Below, piece by piece: positions 22,541 through 32,390 of a DNA stretch of 64,000 nucleotides. Position 1 is the first letter of the stretch. Each line of letters begins with the position of its first letter. This DNA comes from Podocnemis expansa (taxonomy: Eukaryota; Chordata; Testudines; Podocnemididae): NCBI GenBank assembly GCA_007922195.1, contig ML681997.1, positions 13,806,282-13,870,281 of the forward strand. Direction: 5' to 3'. Both the position numbers and the translations under genes were made by a program. The notes beneath the pieces are model-generated. The model did no database searches and was not told the DNA's origin. It worked only from the letters and a program-made list of their open reading frames with translations.

Positions 22541-23660
22541 CTTATGGTACTTAGTGCCCTGTCAGCACACCTTTGGAAACTTAGTTTCACATTCTGTTTA
22601 CTGAATTAGGTTTCAGTCATATCCTTAATAAATTTCAGATCACAAAACAAAATGACCACCTTGCTAGTGTTTAAGTGACTCAGCAATGAGTGATTGGGAT
22701 ATTTCAAGCTAGGCTTTAAATGAGCTGGTAATGCTTTGTAGAATGTTCCACTGTACCTCCCCACAATACTTCTGGTTATGTTGAGTAGCCTTTGATTTTC
22801 ATTTTCATTAGTCCTTAGTACATGTACATATTTTAAATGAGAAAAAATGAGTAAATAGATGGTAGTAAGTATTTTTTCACTGGTTTGTAACGTCAGCTGA
22901 TCAAGTCAAGATTTAACAAGAGAGTGAGCAATGCAGGGGGGTGATCTGCAGACAGGATAAAGAGAAGGTACAACAAAGAACCACATATCTATGGTAGAAT
23001 GTAGCTGCTATATAATATTACTCATTTAATCTGTAATCTCTTTAACGATGACTAGGAGAGCTGATGGGCATAGCTTAATTTAGGAAACAAACTACTACTT
23101 ATCTTGAAAACCTTTCATACAGATATACTTTTTCTTGGCGTCATCTTCAGTAATGAATCTGGTTTATTGGGAAAGTATATCTGTAAGCCAAGTTTTTCTT
23201 TTTTGATGAAGACTAAGCATGTTGAACATATTTATTAATAAGAGAATTTTAATAAGATTTAATAAGTTAATTTAAAAAAAAATTAAAAATAGATTCCCCT
23301 TCCCGTGACCCCAGTGGTATTGCATGCTTCATATACAGGTGCGATGTGTGCCTTTAAAAAAGGAACAAAAACCAGCAAACTATACACAAGGAAAGAGGAA
23401 GAAAAAGAATGGAGAAATAATAACACCATATTAGGAGTTATGCAGTCTGTATCTGTGGTAGATGTGCATTGCAACTGAATAGGGTGAGAAAGTTGGGATA
23501 ATGAGACCTCATTTTTAGAATGTTTTTAGTTGGAAAAATGCAATGGAATTCATTGATTATGTCCCACCTCTAAGCTGAGCCAGCACTGAAAAAAGAAATT
23601 GGTCCAAAATGGTTAGAATTGCAAGTTCCTTCAACAAACACTTGATCTTCTCTGGTTATA
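22541..23660. other. Intron 2, unique AT-rich stretch
   Basis: No gene or clear repeat seen; an A-rich run at 23274-23288. Confidence 0.35.
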
Positions 23661-23668
23661 GCAGGGGC

Positions 23669-24107
23669 CAGGGGCATCGCTGGGACTTGGCACCCAGGGC
23701 ATATGCCCCGAATCCCAGCACAGGTGCCCCAGGTCTGGCGGCCCCCCTCATCTCCGACCCAGTCGGGCCGGAGATTCACGGCCCAGCCACCCACAGCTGC
23801 GGCAGCCTTGTCCCCAGCTGGGGATCTGGGGCTCGACCGCAGAGGCCGCTCCTGCCCCGTCCCCAGCCAGGGATCCGGCGCTTGGCCGCCCGCAGCAGCG
23901 GCGGCCACTCCAGTCTTGTCCCTGGCCGGGGATGCGGGGCCTAGCTGCCTGCAGCTGCTTCCGTCCCTGTCCCCGGCTGGGGATGCGGGCCCAGCCACCT
24001 GTGGCGGCAGGCGGTGGCTTCTGGCCCTGTCCCTGGCCAGGGGCAGGGCCTGGGACTGTGCCCCAGGGCCATGCCCTGGATCCCTACCCAGGGCAGCGAC
24101 GCCCCTG
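23669..24107. mobile_element. GC-rich hAT MITE carrying a minisatellite, 439 bp
   Basis: Exact 8-bp duplication GCAGGGGC (23661-23668 and 24108-24115). Ends CAGGGGCATCGCTGGG and the complement of CAGGGGCGTCGCTGCCC. The interior is very GC-rich with at least five diverged units beginning near 'GTCCC(C/T)GGC(C/T)GGGGATGCGG', spaced about 50-60 bp. Open frames on both strands follow from this composition and are not genes. Confidence 0.9.
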
Positions 24108-24115
24108 GCAGGGGC

Positions 24116-25064
24116 ACGTGAAATTTATAAGTTCAGGGTGAAGTGGGGCAGACAAGAGTTGTTAGTTCTTATTTAATTTATTTTCTTTATTTTTAAATTT
24201 TTGCGGGTGGGTTTGGTGGCAGTATTTTGAAGTATCCCTCTGAGGCCCTGATCATGGAGTGGTCTGTGTGTGGGTGGACTATGGGAAATCAATAGGGCTC
24301 TGTATGAGTGGAAGGAACGGAGTGCTCTGTGGATCCAGAGTCTTAAGTTCTTTTACTAAGACTATAAATGTGCCATATCTGAGTAATTTGAAAAGCTTAT
24401 TGAAGTGAACCCAAGAGGAGTTAAAACCCTTCCCCCTCCACCCCCCATTGTGTAGGATGCTTCTGGTTTGTTTTTATTTTGTGTTTTTGGTGGGGATCAT
24501 TGAGAGACATGATGTGAGTCAGAACAGAGGCTTTTGCCTTTCTTCTGAGGGCTGAGCTTGGTGGGCAATATGATCTGCCTTGGGACTGAGCCACAGTTAT
24601 CAGAAAATCTGTAGCTTTGGAGAACAAAAAGACTCACTTCAGGTTTATGGTACTGTTGTTCCAGTGGAAGAGGGGTGTGTTGTGAAAGCAGCAGTTGCTT
24701 ACAGTGTTGTTACCAACTTTCTTGATTTCACTGTGAGCTTCAAGATACCTGGTATTTTTAAATCCCAGTTCTAGGAATTACCATGAGAATTTCAGCTTAC
24801 TTCGTTTTTTTAGACAAAAGGTTTATGGGCCTCTGGGTTGTAAATGAAAACTGGAAAACAGAATTTAGTGGACTGTAAAGGCTAGAAAATGAGAAAGTGA
24901 AGAAGAATGTTACTGAAATTGTATTAGTTTTTAAATATTATGGCTTATAGAGAATAATTCATGATTTTTAAATGTTCAGGTTTAACAATATTGTTGGGCA
25001 CTGCATTAACTGGGATCATTCCATGAAGAGGTCTGAAGGTAAACATAATTACATTTGTAAAGAG
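24116..25064. other. Intron 2, unique stretch
   Basis: No gene or clear repeat seen. Confidence 0.35.
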
Positions 25065-25078
25065 TTACCAACATGAAA

Positions 25079-25659
25079 AACAAACAAGGAGTCCTTGTGG
25101 CAGTTTTAAAGACTAACATTTATTTATTGCATGATCTTTTGTGGAAGAAGATCCCACTTTGTCAGAGGGTTTGAAGAATGGGAGGAGATAATGCAGGGAG
25201 GTGTAAGTCATAGGATCAGGTCATGCTGTAACAGCAAATCAAAGCAGTTGTTAAGATTCAAACACTGGGGAACAGCATAGGAAGATGAGGTCGAATCACC
25301 TGTTGTAATGAGAAAAAAAATCCAAAATTCTTATTTGTCCCTGAAAGATTATTCTCATTACAACAGGTGATTTGACCTCACCTTCCTCGATATGCTCTTC
25401 CCCAGTGTTTTATTCTTAACAACTGTTTTGATTTGCTATTACAGTGTGACCTGATGTATGACTTACACTTCCCTACATCTATTTTCCTCATATTCTGTAA
25501 GGTTTCCTGTCTTCAAAGCAACTGACAAAGTAGGATTTTCTTCCGTGAAAGCTCATGTGATAAATACATTTGTTAGTCTTTAAAAATGCATTGGGACTCT
25601 TTGTTTGCTTTGCTGAGCTAGGCTAATACGGCTACTCCCTCCCTCTCACCCTTTGGAAC
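25079..25659 (+). mobile_element. Long inverted GTGGCAC retroposon, 581 bp
   Basis: Flanked by an exact 14-bp duplication TTACCAACATGAAA (25065-25078 and 25660-25673). The outer arms are the known repeat. The palindrome continues through about 135 bp of extra arm on each side (for example AACAGCAAATCAAAGCAGTT against AACTGTTTTGATTTGCT) to a short loop near 25320-25345. The right end is intact (GGCTACTCC...CTTTGGAA). The left end lacks the matching terminus. Confidence 0.88.
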
Positions 25660-26165
25660 TTACCAACATGAAAGAATAACTTTAGCATATACTTTAAGAG
25701 ATTTAACGCATCTGCAGTTTTCTATTATGATGTTATATCCAAACTGCCCTTTATTATCCGTCAGATTCTGGATCTATTACATCTATATATTTAATTAAAA
25801 ACACATAGTAAAACTCAAGGTTCAGCCTCCTTTATTAAGATCTGTATTACTATTTTCAGATCATAGTTATAGCATCCAAATAGTCAACAAGGGACTAAGT
25901 TAGAACTGATTTTAAAATAATCAGATTACTCTGTAAAACGATCAGCAAAATCTGACCGTTGTTGAAATGAGTAAATAGCATTACTTTGTACATAATAAAT
26001 TTTAACACACATGCATTTACAAGCTGAGTTTACGATGTTCATTACAGTAGGCTTCCAGCTAAATTTGACTAGGTAATTTAATAAGAGTGCCTACAAAATT
26101 AGTCCCTGTTTATTATTTAATTGTATGTAGTGGATCATACTGTGATTTTTTTTTTTTTTTTTTAA

Positions 26166-26249
26166 AGGTTTGGACTGGGATTCAGCATATCTGGAGTTCA
26201 GCTTCTGGTTCTGCCACAGATTTCTTGTGTGACCTCAGGCAAGACACCT
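26166..26249 (+). repeat. MIR-like CORE-SINE, first part
   Basis: Typical order: TCAGCATATCTGGAGTTCAG, TTCTGCCACAGATTTCTTGT, GTGACCTCAGGCAAGACAC. It resumes at 26677 after a transposon insertion. Confidence 0.75.
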
Positions 26250-26676
26250 AGGCCTTGTCTAGATATAGGCTACACCCTACAGTGCAGGGGTCTCAAACCA
26301 TCACGAGGGCCGCATGAGGACTAGTATGTTAGCCCAAGGGCCACACCACTGAAACCTTTTCACACAACACTGTTGCAAATATTGGTAACAATAGAATCAT
26401 TGTGGGCTGCAGGAAATATTTTTAGGGGCTATATGCGGCCTGCAGGCCATGTGTTTGAGACCCCTGCTATAGTGTGAGCACAGTTTATACTGGTATAAAG
26501 ATCCTTGTGTTGGTATAGCTGATTCCCTGGACTTTAGGAGAGTAAACTATGCTGGTATAAAGTATTTTATAGTAGTATAAATGTCCATACTGGTGGCTGT
26601 TTTGGTAGAACTATTTTGGTGAAAATCATATCCCTACCCAATATATTTACATTGATGTAAGCAGTGTGTGGAGACA
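26250..26676. mobile_element. DNA transposon fragment inside the MIR
   Basis: Starts AGGCCTTGTCTAGATATAGG, ends GTGTGTGGAGACA. Flanked by ACACCT on both sides (26244-26249, 26677-26682), which restores a continuous MIR when removed. After taking out the nested MITE about 237 bp remain. The GGCCTTGTCTA terminus resembles the Harbinger end at 48330, but that link is only suggestive. Confidence 0.65.
26285..26466. mobile_element. hAT MITE, 182 bp, third nesting level
   Basis: CAGGGGTCTCAAACC at the left and GTTTGAGACCCCTG at the right. Flanks CTACAGTG (26277-26284) and CTATAGTG (26467-26474), 7/8 identical. Same family as 9310-9497. Confidence 0.9.
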
Positions 26677-26840
26677 ACACCTTAATCTCCTCATGCCCAC
26701 AGATTCCCTGTCTGTATAATGGGGATAATGCTTCTTCTTTCATCTGTTGAGTTTTAGACTGTAAGCTTTTCAGGGCAAGGACTGCTTTGTTCTCTATATT
26801 CATATATGTAAGGATCCTGATCTTTGTTGAGGACTGTAGG
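26677..26840 (+). repeat. MIR-like CORE-SINE, second part
   Basis: Continues with CACCTTAATCTCC, TCTGTATAATGGGGATAATG, then GACTGTAAGCTTTTCAGGGC and GGACTGC. These are the MIR/CORE 3' half in correct order. Confidence 0.75.
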
Positions 26841-27297
26841 CACTGTTCTAATGCAAATAATTGTATTAATTGTCTAAAATTCTGTTGTTACTTTCCAGCT
26901 CAGAGTTACAATACAATTTCTTTTAAAAAAGATCAGATTTAAATAAAAATCAGGTTTAAATGAAATGAGATGAACAAATTTATTACTTAATCAAGGAAGA
27001 ACACATTCAAGTCTGCAGGTATCTTCATGTAAGTCTGGAGGTTCACTTATTTTAAAATAAATAAAAATACTTGTACCAAAATACTAGAAACTAGATCAGT
27101 TTTCATTTTGCACTTTTTCTTATTTCAGTGCCAGTTGTTGTATAAAACAGGTCTCTAATTTCATAGCTTGGTGGCAAAGCCTGAGCCTGATGTTGCTAAT
27201 TGCGGTGTGACGAGTATTGCTCTGGAGCAAGTTGAGTAGCATTAGGGTTAGAATTGTTTCTAGTCACGAGAAAGGATATACTGTACTTAAAGCTTGT

Positions 27298-27561
27298 ATA
27301 CATGGAGTTGCCCAGGAAAACTTAATCCAAATTCATTCTTAAAATGGATTAGTGAAACCACTTTAAACTTAAATAAGTGTGTCCATGCTACGATTTGGCA
27401 TTATATTTGATTTGATTTAATTCATTTTGGAAGTGAATTGAGGTCATTTGAATTTTGAATAGAAATTTGCAGCCCGCGTTAATGTAGTTTAACTAATCCA
27501 CTTCAAATTCATACCTTTAGTTAGTTTGGATTAATTTTCCTGAATGTTCCCATGTAGATAA
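27298..27561. repeat. Palindromic MITE, about 260 bp
   Basis: Left end ATACATGGAGTTGCCCAGGA, right end complementary (AATGTTCCCATGTAGAT). Subterminal GGATTAGT...ACTAATCCAC also pairs. Target duplication not identified. Confidence 0.65.
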
Positions 27562-27741
27562 ATCTTTAATGAGTTTGTAATAGCAAGTGATAGTATGTTC
27601 ATGGTTTTGCTGTTGTGCATTGCCTTTCTAGCTCAGTGAAGTCCATCTTTAATATTGGTGGACCATGCCCCCATAATCCTGTGGCTTCTCAGAGTGTTAT
27701 CAATAAAACATGCTTAGATTTGTGACTGAGGCTGTGTAGGG

Positions 27742-27898
27742 CAGGCCTTGACAAAATTGGCTCCTAGCTACGCATCAGTAGTTTTATTTTTGGTTGCTAG
27801 AGGGTGCTACTATATTGCATTTCCAAAGTGGAGCTGGGAGACAGGCTACAAACCCTGGTTACCATGGCGACGTGGTGTCCAGATTTTGTCGAGCCCTG
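27742..27898. mobile_element. hAT-type MITE, 157 bp
   Basis: CAGGCCTTGACAAAATTGG at the left and the complement of CAGGGCTCGACAAAATCTGG at the right. Flanks GTGTAGGG and ATTTAGGG match 6/8. Confidence 0.75.
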
Positions 27899-27906
27899 AT
27901 TTAGGG

Positions 27907-28376
27907 GGATTTTTATTTTTTTGAAGGGGTCTCAATTGGAGAAATTATCTATTTCAGTTTGTTGGCTTTGTACCTGATTCCTCAGGGGTTCAGGGAATAG
28001 GATTATGGTTTGTTTCTTAACCTGAAAAACTTTTTGCAGTGAGATTGTGGTTATGTTTAACCTATGAGGTTGTTTTAATTTTCTTAAGCTTGTTTTGCTA
28101 AAATTGTTGTTTCCTTGTTCTCTGTACTCTCTTGGTGTAATTTTAAGTGCCTCATTGCTTGCATGATATATCTGTGTTGTTTTTCCACCCAGTAATATAA
28201 TTAATACATTCCTCTAAGTGAGAACAATGAAACAAATACAATTTTCATATTTGGGAATGATTCCCCAGTAATAACCTTTGTGCTGACTTGCATTCACCTA
28301 GCCTAGTAAGCATGATTGTGGCAATCTGTTTCCATGGCTTTCTCTTAAGTTTAGACTGTGAGCTCCTGATACCTTG

Positions 28377-28410
<34 letters not shown>

Positions 28411-29049
28411 GGGAGGGGGGGAGCTAGTTAAATTACATCATCACAGAAGAATACTTAGATGTTTAAAGCTATTCCAGACTACGTTGGCACCCCTTTGTTA
28501 TACAGTGTGGCTGAAAACGAACTGCAGTAATAATGAACCTATCCATCTAAATCACAGCAGCTGAACAACTGACTATTCTATCTCAAAATGCAAATGCGTT
28601 GTGCAGAGTGAATTTAATTGTAAATGTTTGCTTAGTAGGGAATATGAGCCTTTTAGTTTGTGACAATAATTGTGAATACAAAGAACCCACAGAAGTGTAG
28701 GGCTTATATGGTTTGCCTCTGTTCTCATAACAATATTTCAGAGTCAAGGTTTGTTCTTTTTAAATGTAACATTTGACTTCATTTTAGCTAATCATTATTA
28801 CTCCAAACACACAAGTGCTAAGAGGTAGTGTGAAAACAGAAAGATAACTATGTACATATAGAGCAAATTTAGATTTTCTATTACTGGCTTTTGAAATGTG
28901 TGGTGGTTTTTATAGCTTGAGATAATAGGAGAAAAAAGTGCTGATTCCAAAATATTTGATTTGTCTTTATAATGCAGCAATATTGAGAGGTTTACATATT
29001 GCTTTAGTTTTTTTCATTTCGGTTGTTCGAAGGTGTCTTTTACATGTTA
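27907..29049. other. Intron 2, unique stretch with (GA)n
   Basis: No gene seen. A (GA)n microsatellite occupies 28381-28407. Confidence 0.5.
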
Positions 29050-29160
29050 AACGAGGAGTCCTATGGCACTTTTAAAAACTAGCAAATTTATTTATCGCAT
29101 AAGCTTTCGTGGGAGAAAAATCCCACTTCGTCAGATGCTTTGAAGATGGGGAACTTGCGT
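29050..29160 (-). mobile_element. GTGGCAC retroposon, one arm with intact core
   Basis: ACGAGGAGTCCTATGGCAC to GATGGGGAACTTGCG. The minus strand reads CTGACGA, A, GTGGGA...TCCCAC, GAAA, GC, so every hammerhead-like core base is present. Confidence 0.82.
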
Positions 29161-30988
29161 GCTAAAAGTTCACTGTTAAAGATTTCTAATCTGGTTAAAA
29201 ATAAACCCATGAAAAGTAGCAATTGATAGTTATTTCTTTGTTAAAAGCCTTTAATCCTTCATGTGTGCTGTCAGACGTTGCTCTTAGGGACTCAGCTTTT
29301 GTCACAGATTTTAATTTTTAATTAATACTGAAATGTGGGGATTTTTGGGAGAAAAAAGCACTGATCTGGACTTGCAATGGGGTAGAAAATAGCCCCAGCT
29401 CCAACTATTGAGAGAGATCTCATGGCAAGAAAAGGCAAAGGTAGCCATAAAAGAAATGAAGTACGCAGTTGTGCATCCACTGGTATTTCATATGTGTATT
29501 TTTCACATTTATAGACATCAAATGTATATTATTTCTTCTGAAAGAAGCATCTGAAAACTTGGCCTTTGTGACATAAAACCATTGACTGTGCCGAAGTTAT
29601 GATAAGAATTTGTACATTTTGCCTGCTGGAGTACTTCCTTCCACAGTTATAAATTTCCAGTATTAAAAACATAAGGATAGAATAGCATTTTTTAACAGAC
29701 AGTGGATCATTCATTGCACGGACTAAACCATCCACTCACATTTTGCTGATGGCTGAATACAAACACGATGTTCATCTTGTCCTGCAGATTTGTTCTTTGG
29801 GCTTCCTGTATGATTCAGAAGGGTCTGTCATTGTTTTCTGGTCTGCTGTGTCTCAGAGCTCAGGTCAATTGACTCTGGCTCACAGATCTTGGACTAAAAA
29901 TAGAAGTGTGAGCATTTGGGCTTTGAAACTCCATGAGGAGGGTGGCACTCAGAGCCCAGCCCTATATGTATGCACTGCAATTTTTAGCCCTGCAGCCTGA
30001 GCCTCCTAAGCCTGACTCAGCTGAGCAGAGGCAACCATGGCTGTGAGGTGGGTCTTTCATTGCAGTATGGACAGAACCAAAATTGACAAACTTAATATGT
30101 GCAGATGTACTGAAGATCTCTGGAAGAAATGTTTTCTATTAGATTAATGTCCTCGAAGACCTATACCTGTCTCTCTTTATTTGATTTTTGGTTCTCTGGA
30201 AACTGTTTTATTTCCCTGAAGTTCAACTCCTGAGTAACTAGTAGAAACTAGTCAGCTAACTAGTTTTGAGGAGATGTTAAGTATGCCTTAGCAACACATT
30301 CATCATCTTAATAATGGTGTTGGTTTGTTATATTGTTCTTCCCATTGCTGGGAGTTTCCTGTTTAGGATAGGCAGAATAACTTGTCTTCTGATCAACAGA
30401 CCTGAGAGAGATTGTGTGGATTTTCTGCGGAAGTTAAAGGACTGGGAAGACCCAAGTAAATGCATATTGAAGTGGCAGGCTTTCCTGAAGGATCCAGGGC
30501 CGTCTCTTGCTCTTGGTTACAAACTTGCAACTCAGCTGATCTCTCCAGGGTTTCGTGGAGAAACTGGCAGCAGCATACAAGTCCAAGTTAGACTGTCATG
30601 GCGTGACAGAATGTTTAGAAGACTTATTTTCCTACCCCAAACAAAAGCTTTGACTGTATAATATGAAGTGTGGTTCCAGTCTGATGAAAGAGTGTGTGTT
30701 TAAAAAGATTTTGTGGGTTCCATGCTTTTGTGTCAGTCATTTCCAGCTCAGTTTTTCAGTTTGCGGGTAAAAAGAGGTTCTTTTCCCCTGCCAGTCTCAG
30801 AAACTCAGCTTGATCTCTGAAAGCCTTGCAAGATTAATAGACAAATTATTGGCTTTCCATTAGTAAACATTGCTGTCCATGAAACACGGATAGAATGGAA
30901 TCCAGCTTGTCCCCTCTGTAGCCATGGTGGGCTCTGCTGCATTTAGAGAAAAAAAAGCAGCAAAAACTTGTCACTGGAACAAGCAGGT
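29161..30988. other. Intron 2, unique stretch
   Basis: No recognised gene or repeat. A 115-codon open frame at 30314-30661 (+) has no recognisable domain and no splice-site or homology support. Confidence 0.4.
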
Positions 30989-31000
30989 CTGATTTTGAAT

Positions 31001-31209
31001 AAAAAAAATCCAAGGAGTCGTGTGGCACTTAACGACTAACAGATTTAGTTTTCGCATGGAGAAAATCCCACTTTGTCAGAAGCATCTGGCGAAGTGGGAT
31101 TTTCTCCCACGAAAGCTCATGCAAAAAATAAATCTGTTATCTTTAAGTGCCACATGACCTTTTGGGGTTTTTTTGCTGGACTAGACTAACATGGCTATCT
31201 CTTTGGAAG
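31001..31209 (+). mobile_element. Inverted GTGGCAC retroposon, 209 bp
   Basis: Flanked by an exact 12-bp repeat CTGATTTTGAAT (30989-31000, 31210-31221). The right end is complete (ACTAACATGGCTATCTCTTTGG). The left arm starts at AAGGAGTCGTG after an A run. The right arm core reads CTGGCGA...CACGAAAGC (one change in the first box). Confidence 0.9.
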
Positions 31210-31609
31210 CTGATTTTGAATGTCCTCTTGGCACCAACCTGTGAAGTACTTTTTCAGATTAGAAAATGCTGTTTCTGCAGTACAAGAGGCCTTTCGTGTT
31301 GCTGATTTTCATCTTTTGACAATAACTACTGTCTTGTTTTATCTTTTTGTTCCTGATGTTTAGAGATGGTACGGCTGCTCATGTGCATACATTAGCTACC
31401 CCTAATTTTGAAAGAAGCAAACCATCTAAAATGCTGTGGCTGTTGGGTCAATAGAGAGAATATAAAATCCTGGTTATAAAATGGTCAAAGATATGAACAT
31501 TTGCCCTGTGATTGGTAGACAATAATCATCAGCCATGATTATTACAACTGTACCTCTTGCAGTTTCTACATATTATTGTTTTTTTTCTCTTGTATCCTGT
31601 AGACTTTCA

Positions 31610-32390
31610 CAGCATGGGACCCACCAGACTGGCACCTCCTGGTGATGGCATAGAGATTAGCTCAAACAGTCTGCCACTTGGTCTCTCATGACCAGGACCT
31701 CAGCCCGCTCGCTGAATCCTCTGTAGTCCATCTCCTCTCACTCACCCCCTTTTTGGGGACCAAGTCCAGTCTCATCTGGCCTACTCTGCCTCAGTGGCTG
31801 CCACTAGTCCCTTCACCGCTTACCTGTGGTCTGTTGTAGGACCTCAGCCCTCCAGTTGAGTCCTCAGTTCTACCCTCCCAGGGTATAGTCCAGTTCCGGC
31901 TTGTCCACTTGTGTCAGTGGGTTATTCTCTGTTCTGCTCACCTGCAGTTCCCTGCCCACTGTTGGTCTGGGGGAGGCATGTGAGACCTGGGTCCACCTAC
32001 TTCGCCAGGCCCAGCGACCCTATGCACTGGATTGAGCACTGCCTCAGCCCCCTCACTCTTATCTGACCTGTGCTTCATCATGTCCCTTGGGCCGTTTACC
32101 CCACCTCCAGGTAGCTCGAGCCATTGTGTCAAGGCTGGAGTCTCTAGCCAACCCCTGGCTGTGCAGTGAGCTGTGTGGGGTCCTGTCTGCCACAGCCCCT
32201 TTGACAGCTTAACCATCCTTCTCCAAGGTCTGAGGCAAACTGCCCTGAGCAGGAGTTGCAGCCCTGGCCTTACACAGCCTGCCACACCCTGACAGGCCCT
32301 GCAGATGTCTGCTCCTGTTGGCCAGGCACTCCCTACAAAGCTTTTAACTGATTCCTGGTGAGGGTGGGGAAGCTACCCTGCTACATATTC
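31610..32390. repeat. GC-richer block, unclassified repeat-like
   Basis: Composition changes sharply from its AT-rich neighbours. 'GGGACCCACCAGACTGGCAC' and CCTCAG/GTCCAG-rich phrases recur. It resembles LTR-type dispersed repeats of turtles, but no paired LTR, primer site or protein was found. A 115-codon minus frame at 31938-32285 is a composition effect. Confidence 0.35.

Noticed and set aside
23570..24176. Frames of 111-157 codons in the GC-rich block
   Set aside because: Inside a hAT MITE with internal tandem repeats; open on both strands because of composition.
28381..28407. (GA)n run as a regulatory GAGA element
   Set aside because: A plain microsatellite; nothing around it suggests a promoter or enhancer.
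30314..30661. 115-codon plus-strand frame beginning MVLVCYIVLP
   Set aside because: No recognisable domain, no splice support, no neighbouring exons. Could be checked by a protein search, but nothing in the sequence supports a gene.
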